From Glycomyces niveus (lineage in GTDB: Bacteria > Actinomycetota > Actinomycetes > Mycobacteriales > Micromonosporaceae), in NCBI RefSeq assembly GCF_017592475.1, contig NZ_JAGFNP010000003.1:62001-126000 (forward strand): a DNA stretch of 64,000 nt, read 5' to 3'. The notes under the pieces are model-generated. The model saw nothing but the letters and a program-made list of their open reading frames with translations, was not told where the DNA came from and did not search any database. The number at the start of each line of letters is the position of its first letter. Position 1 is the first letter of the stretch. Of this stretch, positions 37,790-46,945 are shown in pieces. The position numbers and the translations under genes are program-made.

Positions 37790-39199
37790 CTAGTGCGAGT
37801 GCGTCAACTGTTCTGCGATGGTAGTGGCCGCCTTCTGGCCCGACGCGATGCACGCCGCGATGCCGACGCCGTCGACGGCCGCGCCGGCGATGGCGATGTT
37901 CGGGTGCGCCGCGAGCGCTTCGCGGGCGGCGGCGATGCGGGCGACGTGGCCCGGCGTGTACTGCGGGAGTGCCCCGCCCCAGCGGTCGATGCGCTGCTCG
38001 ACGGGTTCGGGCAGGCGCTGGCCGAGGTGCTCGCCGAGTTCGCGCAGGGCGGTCTTGGCGAGGGTGGCGTCGTCGTACTGGAGCAGGGCCTCCTCGCCGA
38101 GGCGGCCCATGGAGACGCGCACGATCTGGCGGCGGCGGCCCAGGTGCGGCCACTTCTTGCTGGCGAAGGTGGCGGCCTTGACGGTCTTGCCTTCCGATGC
38201 GGGCGTGAGGAACCCGGAGCGCTCAGGCAGGTCGACCTTGTCGAATGCGAAGGCGGCCAAGGCGACCGAGGCGTAGGCGACGCCCGATAGGGCGGCGGCG
38301 GCCTGGGGTTCGACGGCGCGCAGGAGCACGGCGGCCGGCGACGCGGGCACGGCGAGGATCACGGCGTCGGCGGTGATCTTGATCGGGTCCGGTACCGGTC
38401 CGGCGATGACCTCCCAGCCGTAGGGGGTCTGGCGGAGTTCGCGCACGGTCATGCCGAGGCGCACTTCGGCGCGGGCAGTGGCGGAGGTGGCGGTGACGAG
38501 CCGCTCGAGGCCGCCGTCCACAGTGGCGAACACGGGTCTCCGCGGAGCATCGGTGGGCGGCCGCTTGATCTCGTTGACCGCATCCGTCAGGCGCGCATGG
38601 CGTTCGAGCGCGGCGGCGAGCTGCGGCATGACGGCGCGCACGGAGAGCCGGTCGACGTCGCCGGCGTAGACGCCGCCGAGCATCGGGGCGACGAGCCGGT
38701 CGAGCACCTCGTTGCCGAGGCGCGAGCGGACCAGCGCGCCGACGGACATGTCGCCGCCCGCTTCGAGGATCGGGAGGCCGTTGTCGGGGCGCTCCTTGGC
38801 GTTCGCGATGGCCGCGACGTCGGCCGGGTCGCCGGGGATGCCCATCATGTGCCCGGCCGGGAAGTCGAGGAGCTCGCCCCCGATGCTCAAGGCGGGCTTG
38901 GCGTCGGAGGGGTAGACGAGCGCGTCGCCCAGGCCGACGGCCTCGGCCAGCGCGATGGCCTCGGGCCGGGCGGCGAGGAGCGATTCGGCGCCGGTCTCGA
39001 CCGGGCGTCCGGCGAAGTCGACGGTGTGGATCTTGCCGCCCAGGCGCATCGCCTGCTCGGCGACGATGATCTCGGCGTCGGGACCGAGGAGGTCGCGGAG
39101 GTGGTGCGCGGCGGCGAGGCCGGTGATGCCGCCGCCGACGATGAGGACCCGGGTGCGGCCGGGCGTGCCCGTCACGCGGGCGGGCGTCATGGGGCTCAT
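37790..39199 (-). CDS. hemY: coproporphyrinogen III / protoporphyrinogen oxidase (HemY/CgoX type)
   Basis: This FAD-dependent oxidase of 469 residues has the dinucleotide motif [17 protein letters not shown] near residue 17 and the [13 protein letters not shown] active-site region. The C-terminal FAD-closing segment is [26 protein letters not shown]. In HemQ-containing organisms it oxidises coproporphyrinogen III to coproporphyrin III. The ATG at 39199 overlaps the hemE stop by ATGA; a much longer open frame upstream is antisense to hemE and RNase D and is not coding. A second ATG at 39190 is possible. Confidence 0.94.
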   Translation of the reverse strand: MSPMTPARVTGTPGRTRVLIVGGGITGLAAAHHLRDLLGPDAEIIVAEQAMRLGGKIHTVDFAGRPVETGAESLLAARPEAIALAEAVGLGDALVYPSDAKPALSIGGELLDFPAGHMMGIPGDPADVAAIANAKERPDNGLPILEAGGDMSVGALVRSRLGNEVLDRLVAPMLGGVYAGDVDRLSVRAVMPQLAAALERHARLTDAVNEIKRPPTDAPRRPVFATVDGGLERLVTATSATARAEVRLGMTVRELRQTPYGWEVIAGPVPDPIKITADAVILAVPASPAAVLLRAVEPQAAAALSGVAYASVALAAFAFDKVDLPERSGFLTPASEGKTVKAATFASKKWPHLGRRRQIVRVSMGRLGEEALLQYDDATLAKTALRELGEHLGQRLPEPVEQRIDRWGGALPQYTPGHVARIAAAREALAAHPNIAIAGAAVDGVGIAACIASGQKAATTIAEQLTHSH

Positions 39200-40236
39200 C
39201 GGGCGGTGGCCTCGTGCACGTGGTCGACGACGAGCTTGAGCTTCGCGGGGTCGGTCTCGGGGAGGACGCCGTGGCCGAGGTTGAAGATGTGGCCCTTGGC
39301 GCCCTTGGCGGCTTCGAGCACGGCGTCGGTCTCGGCGATGAGGGCGTCGTCGTCGGCGAGGACCACGGCGGGGTCGAGGTTGCCTTGGAGGATCTTGTCC
39401 GGCAGGCGCTTCGCTGCTTGGTCGAGCGGGATGCGGAAGTCGACGCCGCTGACTTCGGCGCCGGTCTCGGTCATGGCTTCGAGGAGGTGGCCGGTGCCGA
39501 CGCCGAAGTGGATGCGCGGCACGGACTGCGCGACGCCCATGAGGGCGGCGGTGGAGTGCGGCAGCGCGAAGCGGCGGTAGTCGGCCTCGGAGAGCGCCCC
39601 GGCCCAGGAGTCGAAGAGCTGCACGGCCTGCGCGCCGGCCTCGACCTGGACGCGGAGGAACTCGCCGCAGATGGCGGCGAGGCGGGAGGCGATGCCGTGC
39701 CAGATCTCGGGCCGGGACTTCATGAGCGCCTTGGTCTTCGCGTGGTCGCGGCTGGGGCCGCCCTCGATGAGGTAGGACGCGAGCGTGAAGGGCGCGCCGG
39801 CGAAGCCGATGAGCGGGGTGTCGCCGAGTTCCTTGACGAGCAGGCCGATGGCCTCGGTGATGTAGGGGACGTCGCAGGGGTCGAGGTTGCGCAGGCGCTT
39901 GACGTCGTCCTCGGTGCGGAAGGGCTCGGCGACGACGGGGCCGACGCCGGGGACGATCTTGACGTCGACGCCGATGGCGGCGAGGGGCACGACGATGTCG
40001 GAGAAGAAGATCGCGGCGTCCACGCCGTAGCGGCGGACCGGCTGCATGGTGATCTCGGCGACGAGCTCGGGGGTGCTGCAGGCCTCGAGCATGGTGGTGC
40101 CTTCGCGGACCTGCTTGTACTCGGGGAGCGAGCGCCCCGCCTGGCGCATGAACCAGACGGGCGTGTGGACCGGCGTCTCGCCGCGGCAGGACGCGAGGAA
40201 CGGGGACGCTGTGGGGACCGCTGCTGCGTTGGACAC
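39196..40236 (-). CDS. hemE: uroporphyrinogen decarboxylase HemE
   Basis: A 346-residue enzyme that decarboxylates uroporphyrinogen III to coproporphyrinogen III in the cytosol. It shows the family signatures [17 protein letters not shown] and [17 protein letters not shown], with the conserved Asp in [11 protein letters not shown] and the C-terminal [13 protein letters not shown]. First gene of the five-gene operon with hemY, hemQ, a membrane peptide and an S26 peptidase. The promoter must lie in the 256-nt gap shared with the divergent RNase D gene. Confidence 0.97.
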   Translation of the reverse strand: MSNAAAVPTASPFLASCRGETPVHTPVWFMRQAGRSLPEYKQVREGTTMLEACSTPELVAEITMQPVRRYGVDAAIFFSDIVVPLAAIGVDVKIVPGVGPVVAEPFRTEDDVKRLRNLDPCDVPYITEAIGLLVKELGDTPLIGFAGAPFTLASYLIEGGPSRDHAKTKALMKSRPEIWHGIASRLAAICGEFLRVQVEAGAQAVQLFDSWAGALSEADYRRFALPHSTAALMGVAQSVPRIHFGVGTGHLLEAMTETGAEVSGVDFRIPLDQAAKRLPDKILQGNLDPAVVLADDDALIAETDAVLEAAKGAKGHIFNLGHGVLPETDPAKLKLVVDHVHEATAR

Positions 40237-40283
40237 GGGGCAATCCTTTCACGCCGACCGTGCGCACGCCCGCAGCGGCGAGT

Positions 40284-40299
40284 GCGATGTGGCCCGCAC
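40284..40299 (+). repeat. 16-nt element GCGATGYGSCCCGCAC, copy 2 (hemE/rnd gap)
   Basis: Reads GCGATGTGGCCCGCAC. Same orientation as copy 3, 46 nt away, and as the murA-upstream copy. It is flanked by GCGAGTGCG, whose complement recurs after copy 3. Confidence 0.35.
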
Positions 40300-40329
40300 C
40301 GGAGGGGTCGCGTTCGGCGGCGTCCGGCT

Positions 40330-40370
40330 GCGATGTGCCCCGCACTCGCGCAGGGGGTGTGGCGGGGCAC
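40330..40370 (+). repeat. 16-nt element copy 3 with an inverted repeat
   Basis: GCGATGTGCCCCGCAC at 40330-40345. Its GTGCCCCGC part (40335-40343) pairs perfectly with GCGGGGCAC at 40362-40370. This lies between divergent hemE and the RNase D gene and may be a regulatory site or hairpin. Confidence 0.35.
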
Positions 40371-40492
40371 CCGTCCTGCGGCCGTCCATCATGGAGGTCA
40401 AATAGGGTGATTGACCCACTATCGGGTGGAAATCGGTCTCCAGCGCGGCGGGGCAGTAGCGCGCGCAGGTTACCTGGCCGTACGGTGAACGT

Positions 40493-41707
40493 GTGACCGA
40501 TCCCCAGCCCGAGCCCGAAGCCGAACTCCTCACCGAGCCGCGTGAAGGCATGCCGCCGCTCATCCAGACCTCCGGCGAACTCGCCGAGGCCGCCGCGCGC
40601 ATCGAGGCCGGGTCCGGACCCATCGCCATCGACACCGAGCGCGCCTCCGGCTTCCGCTACTCGGGCCGGGCGTACCTCATCCAGCTGCGCCGCGCGGGCG
40701 CCGGCTCGGTCCTGGTCGACCCCATCCCGATCGAGGACCTCGGGCCGCTGCGCCGCGCACTCACCGGCCCCGAGTGGATCCTCCACGCCGCCAGCCAGGA
40801 CCTGCCGTGCCTGGAGGAGCTCGAGCTGCGGCCCGCGAAGCTGTTCGACACCGAGCTGGCCGCGCGGCTGTGCAACTTCGAGAAGGTCGGGCTCGCCTCG
40901 ATCACCGAGCAGCTGCTCGGGTACCGCCTGGAGAAGCAGCACTCCGCGGCCGACTGGTCCTCGCGCCCGCTCCCCCACGACTGGCTCGTCTACGCCGCGC
41001 TCGACGTGGAGCTGCTCATCGAGCTGCGCGGCAAGCTCGCGGCCGAGCTCGCCAAGCAGGGCAAGGCCGTGTGGGCGGACGCCGAGTTCGAGCACGTGCG
41101 CCTCGCCGGCCCGCCGAAGCCGCGCAAGGAGCCGTGGCGGCGCACCTCCGGCATCCACAAGGTGCGCGGCGCGAAGGCCCTCGGCCGGGTGCGCGCGGTG
41201 TGGGAGGCCCGGGACAACCTGGCCCGCAAGCTCGACCGCGCCCCTGGCAAGGTCCTGCCGGACGCCGCGATCGTCGAGGCCGCCACCGCCGACCCGACCG
41301 ACTTCGCCGAGCTGATGAGCCTGCCGGGGTTCCGGCGGCGCGGCGGGCGCACGAACGCGCGGCTGTGGCTCGCGGCCCTCGCCGACGCGCGCCTGGTCCC
41401 GAACGACGAGCTGCCGTCCACGACCCCGCCTCAGGACGGCCCGCCCGCGACGCACCGCTGGGCCGACCGCGACCCGGTCGCGGCCGAACGCCTCGCCGCC
41501 GCCCGCGAGGTCGTCACCGCTGCCGCCGAGCAGTACAACCTCCCCGCCGAGAACCTCATCGCCCCCGCGCTCGTGCGCGGCCTGGCCTGGGAGCCCCCGA
41601 AGAAGGTCACCGAGAAGCACGTCCGCACCATCCTCGCCGACGGCGGCGCCCGCGCCTGGCAGGTCGACCTCCTCGCCGAAGGCCTCGCCAAGGCCCTCGA
41701 GGCCTGA
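40493..41707 (+). CDS. rnd: ribonuclease D-like 3'-5' exonuclease with HRDC domain
   Basis: The 404-residue protein has a DEDD exonuclease domain (residues 20-200): IAIDTERASGFRY (Asp, Glu), LHAASQDLPCLEEL (Asp) and WLVYAALDVELLIEL (Tyr and final Asp). An HRDC domain follows (about 215-300, LDRAPGKVLPDAAIVEAA). RNase D trims tRNA 3' ends; in actinobacteria this gene often sits between hemE and fadA or dxs, as here. The GTG at 40493 is followed by an acidic, Pro-rich 20-residue leader. Confidence 0.93.
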   Translation: MTDPQPEPEAELLTEPREGMPPLIQTSGELAEAAARIEAGSGPIAIDTERASGFRYSGRAYLIQLRRAGAGSVLVDPIPIEDLGPLRRALTGPEWILHAASQDLPCLEELELRPAKLFDTELAARLCNFEKVGLASITEQLLGYRLEKQHSAADWSSRPLPHDWLVYAALDVELLIELRGKLAAELAKQGKAVWADAEFEHVRLAGPPKPRKEPWRRTSGIHKVRGAKALGRVRAVWEARDNLARKLDRAPGKVLPDAAIVEAATADPTDFAELMSLPGFRRRGGRTNARLWLAALADARLVPNDELPSTTPPQDGPPATHRWADRDPVAAERLAAAREVVTAAAEQYNLPAENLIAPALVRGLAWEPPKKVTEKHVRTILADGGARAWQVDLLAEGLAKALEA

Positions 41708-41720
41708 TCCCCCGCTCTGC

Positions 41721-41742
41721 CGGCCCGCTCGCGAGCGGGCCG
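41721..41742 (+). terminator. palindromic hairpin after rnd
   Basis: A 22-nt perfect palindrome rich in GC, 14 nt after the stop at 41707. A stem of 9 bp is possible. Confidence 0.6.
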
Positions 41743-41822
41743 TTCGGCGTACCCGCCACCTGCGTTCATGCCCGGTTCGACGCCGGTCCGGCACTAGGCT
41801 GGGTGGGGCAGTGACATCGAAC

Positions 41823-41836
41823 TTACTTGCGGGTAA
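41823..41836. promoter_or_regulatory. candidate operator upstream of fadAB
   Basis: TTACTTGCGGGTAA has TTAC/GTAA arms and resembles the TTAC-N6-GTAA type of site used by TetR-type fatty-acid regulators in actinobacteria. It is 60 nt before the thiolase start. A second inverted repeat, CGTTGT (41841-41846) with ACAACG (41862-41867), follows. Confidence 0.45.
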
Positions 41837-41895
41837 CATTCGTTGTGACGTTGCACTCTCAACAACGACGCTGCATACCCAAAGGAGGGGCTGGC

Positions 41896-43086
41896 GTGAA
41901 CGACACCATCCGCGATGTCGTCTTCGTCGACGGGGTACGGACCCCGTTCGGCAAGGCGGGCAAACTCTTCGAAGAGACCCGCGCCGACGACATGATCATC
42001 CGCTGCATCAGGTCGCTGCTGCGCCGCAACCCGGGGCTGCCGCCTGAGCGGGTCGACGAAGTGGCGCTCGCGGCCACCACGCAGATCGGCGACCAGGGCC
42101 TCACGCTCGGCCGCACCGCCGCGCTCCTGGCCGGACTCCCGAAGTCCGTCCCCGGCTACTCCATCGACCGCATGTGCGCGGGCGCGATGACCGCGGTGAC
42201 CAGCGTGTCCTCCGCGATCGCCGCCCGCCAGTACGACATCGCCATCGCCGGGGGCGTCGAGTCGATGTCGAACCACCCGATGGGTGAAGGCGTCGACCCC
42301 AACCCGCGCATCATCGCCGAGAAGCTGGTTGACCCCGAGGCGCTCAACATGGGCAACACGGCCGAGAACCTGCACGACCTCTACCCGCACATCACCAAGG
42401 AGCGGGCCGACGCCTACGCCGTGGGCACCCAGCAGCGGTACGCCGCCGCCGTGGAGCGCCTGAGCGCCGACGTCACCACCATGGCCGCGCGCTCCACCGA
42501 CGACGGCTGGACCGTCGCCACCGCCGACGAGCTGCCGCGTCCGGGGACCACCCTGGAAGGCCTCGCGAGCTTGCGGACCCCGTTCCGCCCGCACGGCCGC
42601 GTCACCGCCGGCACCTCCGCGCCGCTCACCGACGGCGCCACCGCGTGCCTCCTGGCCGACGCCGAGACCGCCGCCGAACTCGGCCTCCCGGTCGCCATGA
42701 AGATGATCGGCTTCGCCTTCGCCGGCGTCGACCCCGAGACCATGGGCTCGGGCCCGATCCCCGCTACCGAGAAGGCCCTCGCGCGCGCCGGGCTCTCCAT
42801 CGACGACATTGGCCTGTTCGAGATCAACGAGGCCTTCGCCGTCCAGGTCCTGGCCTTCCTCGACCACTTCAAGATCGCCGACGACGACCCGCGCGTCAAC
42901 CCGTGGGGCGGCGCGATCGCCATGGGCCACCCGCTCGCCTCCTCCGGCGTGCGCCTCATGACCCAGCTCGCCCGCGAGTTCGCCGTGCACCCCGAGGTGC
43001 GCTACGGCATCACCACCATGTGCGTCGGCCTCGGCCAGGGCGGCACGGTCATCTGGGAGAACCCGAACTTCAAGGGGGCCAAGTAA
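41896..43086 (+). CDS. fadA: acetyl-CoA C-acyltransferase (thiolase, FadA type)
   Basis: A 396-residue thiolase. Catalytic residues are Cys in SIDRMCAGAMTAV, His in NPWGGAIAMGHPLASSGVRL (conserved GHP motif) and Cys in TTMCVGLGQGGTVIWE. It cleaves 3-ketoacyl-CoA in beta-oxidation. The GTG at 41896 follows AAAGGAGGGG closely. The stop overlaps the fadB start by one base (TAATG), making this the first gene of the FadA-FadB trifunctional complex. Confidence 0.95.
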   Translation: MNDTIRDVVFVDGVRTPFGKAGKLFEETRADDMIIRCIRSLLRRNPGLPPERVDEVALAATTQIGDQGLTLGRTAALLAGLPKSVPGYSIDRMCAGAMTAVTSVSSAIAARQYDIAIAGGVESMSNHPMGEGVDPNPRIIAEKLVDPEALNMGNTAENLHDLYPHITKERADAYAVGTQQRYAAAVERLSADVTTMAARSTDDGWTVATADELPRPGTTLEGLASLRTPFRPHGRVTAGTSAPLTDGATACLLADAETAAELGLPVAMKMIGFAFAGVDPETMGSGPIPATEKALARAGLSIDDIGLFEINEAFAVQVLAFLDHFKIADDDPRVNPWGGAIAMGHPLASSGVRLMTQLAREFAVHPEVRYGITTMCVGLGQGGTVIWENPNFKGAK

Positions 43087-45170
43087 TGTACGCGACTCCG
43101 CTCGACCTTCCCGACTTCGAGGAAGAGGTCGTCACCGAGGCCCACGTCCGCTACCTGGAGCCCCGCGGGCTCGGCGGCAAGGCCGCGCTCATCACGCTCG
43201 ACAACGGCTACGACCACACCAAGCCCAGCTCCTTCGGGCCCGGCGGCCTCAAGAACCTGTGGCTCGCCCTCGACGAGGTCGAAGCCGAAGCGGACGTCAA
43301 GCTGATCGCCGTCACCGGCAAGCCGTTCATCTTCCTGGCCGGGGCCGACATCAAGCTCATGCCGAACCTCAAGTCCCGCGAGCAGGGCCTGGCCCTGGCG
43401 CAGGCCGGGCACGCGGTCTACAAGCGGCTCAAGGACTCCGCGGTCCCCACGTTCGCGTTCATCAACGGCGTCGCCCTCGGCGGCGGCTTCGAACTGGCGC
43501 TGCACTGCCACTACCGCACCGTCGCCGCCAGCGCGAACGGCCTGGGCCTGCCCGAGGTCTCCATCGGGCTCATCCCCGGCTGGGGCGGCTCGCAGATCCT
43601 GCCGAACCTCATCGGGGTCGAGAAGGCCGCGCAGGTCATCGTCGGGAACCCGTTGAACCAGAACAAGATGCTGCGCGGCACGGACCTCGTGCCGATGGGC
43701 ATCGCCGACGTGCAGTTCGAGTCCGCGGACTTCCTGGAGGAGTCGCTCGACTGGGCCGTCAAGGTCGCCACGGGCGAGACCGCTGTGGAGCGCCCGGAGA
43801 TCGACCGGTCGGTGTGGCCGGCGGTGATCGCGGGGGCGCGGCAGCTGGTGGACGAGAAGGTCCACAATGCTTCGGCCGCGGCCGTGCGGGCGCTCGACCT
43901 GCTGGAACTGGCGCAGACCGCCACGTTCGAGGAGGGCTCGCTCGCCGAGGACGAGGCGCTGGCCGATCTGGAGGCGGGGCCGCAGTTCCAGGCGAGCATC
44001 TACGCGTTCAATCTCGTTCGCGCCCTCGGCAAGCGTCCTGAGGGCGCGCCGAGCCCGGGGCTGGCGAAGGAGATCGGCAAGGTCGGCGTGGTCGGGGCCG
44101 GGCTCATGGCCGGGCAGATCGCGCTCATGTTCGCGCGCCGCCTCGAGGTGCCCGTGGTGATGACGGACCTGGACGAGGAGCGGGCGCAGAAGGGACTCGC
44201 TTACGTGCGGGCCGAGATCGACAAGCTCGAGGCGAAGGGCCGCACGTCCAAGCTGAAGGCCGCGAAGCTGCGGTCGCTGGTGTCGGCGAGCGCGGACAAG
44301 TCCGTGTACGCGGACTGCGACCTGGTGATCGAGGCGGTCTTCGAGGAGCTGGGCGTCAAGCAGGCGGTGTTCGCCGAGATCGAGCCGATCGTCTCGGAGG
44401 AGTGCCTGCTGGTCACGAACACCTCGGGGCTGTCGATCACGGCGATGGGCTCGAAGCTGTCGCGTCCGGAGCGCCTGGTGGGCATGCACTTCTTCAACCC
44501 GGTGGCGGTCATGCCGCTGGTCGAGGTCATCGCGACCGACAAGACCGACGACGCGACGCTGGCCACGGCGTACGCGGTGGCGAAGAAGTTGAAGAAGACC
44601 GCGGTGGGCTCGGCGGACCGGCCGGCGTTCATCGTGAACCGCCTGCTGGGCCGGATGCTGGCCGAGGTTACGGGCGCGGTGGACGCGGGTACGCCGATCG
44701 AGGTCGCGGACGTGGCCCTCGACGAGCTGGGGCTGCCGATGCGGCCGTTCGCGCTGCTGGAGCTCGTGGGACTGCAGGTGGCCTGGCACCTGTGCCAGCA
44801 CCTGAACGAGGACCTGGGGCCGCGGTTCCCGGCGTCGCAGAACCTGCGGCGCATGGCGGAGGCGGACTTCCCCGTGTTCGACGCTGCGGCGAAGGGCAAG
44901 GGGCGGCTGACCGACGAGGCGAAGGGCCTGATCGAGCTGGGCGGCGAGGCGTCGTCGGCCGCGGAGGTCAAGGAGCGGGTGCTGCGGGGCCTGGCCGAGG
45001 AGGTACGGTACATGCTCGACGAGGGCGTGGTGCCGTCGCCGAAGCAGGTGGACCTGGCGATGATCATGGGCGCGGGCTTCCCGTTCTGGCTGGGCGGGCT
45101 GACGCCGTACCTGGACCGCGAGGGGATTTCGACCGCCGTGTCGGGATCGCCGCTCGCCGCGAATACTTAA
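43086..45170 (+). CDS. fadB: 3-hydroxyacyl-CoA dehydrogenase / enoyl-CoA hydratase FadB
   Basis: A 694-residue bifunctional enzyme. The crotonase half (about 1-300) has FLAGADIKLM (oxyanion loop), GGGFELALHCHYRTVA and LPEVSIGLIPGWGGSQ with the two catalytic glutamates. The 3-hydroxyacyl-CoA dehydrogenase half (about 330-690) has VGVVGAGLMAGQIALMFARR for NAD and GMHFFNPVAVMPLVEVI. It forms the beta-oxidation complex with FadA. A 16-bp terminator follows. Confidence 0.95.
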   Translation: MYATPLDLPDFEEEVVTEAHVRYLEPRGLGGKAALITLDNGYDHTKPSSFGPGGLKNLWLALDEVEAEADVKLIAVTGKPFIFLAGADIKLMPNLKSREQGLALAQAGHAVYKRLKDSAVPTFAFINGVALGGGFELALHCHYRTVAASANGLGLPEVSIGLIPGWGGSQILPNLIGVEKAAQVIVGNPLNQNKMLRGTDLVPMGIADVQFESADFLEESLDWAVKVATGETAVERPEIDRSVWPAVIAGARQLVDEKVHNASAAAVRALDLLELAQTATFEEGSLAEDEALADLEAGPQFQASIYAFNLVRALGKRPEGAPSPGLAKEIGKVGVVGAGLMAGQIALMFARRLEVPVVMTDLDEERAQKGLAYVRAEIDKLEAKGRTSKLKAAKLRSLVSASADKSVYADCDLVIEAVFEELGVKQAVFAEIEPIVSEECLLVTNTSGLSITAMGSKLSRPERLVGMHFFNPVAVMPLVEVIATDKTDDATLATAYAVAKKLKKTAVGSADRPAFIVNRLLGRMLAEVTGAVDAGTPIEVADVALDELGLPMRPFALLELVGLQVAWHLCQHLNEDLGPRFPASQNLRRMAEADFPVFDAAAKGKGRLTDEAKGLIELGGEASSAAEVKERVLRGLAEEVRYMLDEGVVPSPKQVDLAMIMGAGFPFWLGGLTPYLDREGISTAVSGSPLAANT

Positions 45171-45198
45171 GTGAACGCGGTCACATTATCTTTGCGCC

Positions 45199-45234
45199 GA
45201 GCCCGGCCTCGACCGAAAGGTTGAGGCCGGGCTC
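45199..45234 (+). terminator. rho-independent terminator after fadB
   Basis: A 16-bp stem with one G-T pair (45199-45214 with 45219-45234) closed by a GAAA tetraloop, 28 nt past the stop, followed by GTCTCT. Confidence 0.85.
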
Positions 45235-45422
45235 GTCTCTCGTACAGTCGGGGTGCTCGCTAACACGACAGTAACGGGGACGAAGCGGAGGGTGACCGTC
45301 GTACCGTCACTTCCCGGCGAAAGCCCCAAGCGGAACCGACCAGTCCTAAAGCGCTTTCCGGCGGGGACTGCCCTTGGATTCGCGGGCTTTTCCCCACGTC
45401 AAACCCCCCTTACGTTTGGCCG

Positions 45423-46577
45423 GTGCGAAACCGCCAGACGAATGAAGGCGTGACTGGCCTGGCCCAGAGCGCCGCCCTCTCCATCCGAAAGCGACTCAAA
45501 CCCGCGTTCCGCGGCCTGGTCGAACGGTCCCGCGTCGGGACCGCCCGGGCAGCGGCGCTCGCGGCAGTTCTCGGGGCGACCCTGGTCGCCTTCCTCCGGA
45601 ACACCGCCGCCCCGGCCGCCGTCCGGCTCGCCGAGCGGCTCCGCGAAACCGCGGCCCCCGTCATCGAGCGGGCCAAGCCCGTCATTGCTTGGGCCTCCCG
45701 CCGCCTCGAGCCCTGGGCCGCCCTGCTGAAGGACGTCGCCGCCGTCGCCGCCGAGCTGGCGCGACCGGTCGTCGTCAAGATCGAAGACCTGGCACGGCCC
45801 GTGGTGCACAAGGTCGTGGACGTGGTTCGGCCGATCGTCTCCAAGGTCGTCGAACGTCTCGGCCTGCGCGTGACCATCATGGGCACGGCCACCGCGATCT
45901 TCATCGGTTCGACCGGCAGCGCCGCACTGGCCATCACGAGCATGGACGAGCCGTCCAGCGAGCAGCAGCCCGTCAGCGCCATCACGGCGCTCGAGCTCGC
46001 CCTCTCCGACGAGGCCTCCGCGGCCGCCGGGGAGCAGATCGCGGCCGACCAGCGCGCCGCGGCCGAGGCCGAGGCCAAGGCGAAGGAGGAAGCTGCGGCT
46101 CAGGCGGCCGCCGAGGCGGCCAAGGCGGCAGCGCAGCCGAAGCCCGTCGACGGTCTCAGCGAGCTGCAGATGAAGAACGCCGTGGCCATCATCGAGGCCG
46201 GCAAGGACGAGGGTCTGGGCCGGGACGCCTGGGCGGTCGCGCTGGCGACGGCCATGCAGGAGTCCAAGTTCCGCAACTACGCGAACGTGAACGTTCCGGA
46301 GTCCTACGAATACGACTACCAGGCCGAGGGCTCGGACCACGACTCGGTCGGCCTCTTCCAGCAGCGCCTCTCCTGGGGCAAAGTCTCGGACCTCATGAAC
46401 CCTGAGAAGTCGGCCAAGAAGTTCTACAAGGCGCTCGAGCGGGTCGACGGCTGGGAGAACATGTCCGTCACCAGGGCCGCCCAGACCGTGCAGGTCTCGG
46501 CCTACCCCGACGCCTACGCCCAGTGGGAGGGCCTGGCCTGGGACATCATCGATTCCTACGAGAAGGCCAAGTCCTAG
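45423..46577 (+). CDS. secreted lysozyme-fold (transglycosylase-like) protein with repeat-containing N-terminal extension
   Basis: The 384-residue protein has four parts. Residues 1-145 are an extension with a hydrophobic stretch (43-58) and an amphipathic helix with RPVV-K repeats (LARPVVVK, LARPVVHK, VRPIVSK; 112-141). A signal/anchor helix follows at 148-171, then an Ala/Glu-rich coiled linker (195-240). The C-terminal domain (245-384) has Glu280 in LATAMQESKF, the catalytic position of SLT/Rpf-like folds, and the DSVGLFQQR motif. It probably acts on peptidoglycan outside the cell. The GTG at 45423 aligns with that of the paralog that follows. Confidence 0.78.
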   Translation: MRNRQTNEGVTGLAQSAALSIRKRLKPAFRGLVERSRVGTARAAALAAVLGATLVAFLRNTAAPAAVRLAERLRETAAPVIERAKPVIAWASRRLEPWAALLKDVAAVAAELARPVVVKIEDLARPVVHKVVDVVRPIVSKVVERLGLRVTIMGTATAIFIGSTGSAALAITSMDEPSSEQQPVSAITALELALSDEASAAAGEQIAADQRAAAEAEAKAKEEAAAQAAAEAAKAAAQPKPVDGLSELQMKNAVAIIEAGKDEGLGRDAWAVALATAMQESKFRNYANVNVPESYEYDYQAEGSDHDSVGLFQQRLSWGKVSDLMNPEKSAKKFYKALERVDGWENMSVTRAAQTVQVSAYPDAYAQWEGLAWDIIDSYEKAKS

Positions 46578-46945
46578 CACACCGGATTCTTACCTTCCGC
46601 CTCCCATGAGGAACGGGTCTCGCAGCTGCGCTGCGGGGCCCGTTCCCGTTCGGCGCCGCAGGCGTAATCAACACGTTCGGTCACCATTCGACGACTCCGG
46701 CGACATGAGCGCGATCACATCGACATTCGGGCGTTTCATTTTCATCCGACAGGGCGCGGCGCTCCCGCCGAACGGCCGAGCCGAACGCCGCCGGGACCAG
46801 CGGGACCGCGGACGATTACCGCGATAGGGATGATGCCAGGCAAAAGCCATAGCGCTACCGATGAGTAGGGAAAACCCTTGCCGTCCGGCGCGGCCCCGCC
46901 TCACTCACGGCTTTGACCTGGACTTTTCCTCCTTACGGTTGCCCA
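46578..46945. other. 368-nt region between the tandem lysozyme-fold genes
   Basis: No gene. Holds the terminator at 46610-46646 and, at the right edge, the conserved CCTTACG block (46931-46937) 15 nt before the GTG start. The middle has nothing I can name; it does not match the c-di-AMP (ydaO) riboswitch consensus that precedes some rpf-like genes. Confidence 0.5.
46610..46646 (+). terminator. hairpin terminator after the first lysozyme-fold gene
   Basis: A 17-bp stem with two G-T pairs (46610-46626 with 46630-46646). The outer arm sequence GGAACGGG is shared with the terminator of the next paralog at 47835-47872. Confidence 0.8.

Noticed and set aside
39200..41839. Long in-frame extension upstream of hemY
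   Set aside because: Antisense to rnd and overlapping hemE in another frame; no family similarity.
45241..45422. c-di-AMP (ydaO) riboswitch upstream of lysozyme-fold genes
   Set aside because: Such riboswitches precede rpf-like genes in actinobacteria, but the conserved blocks are not present here or at 46647-46945.
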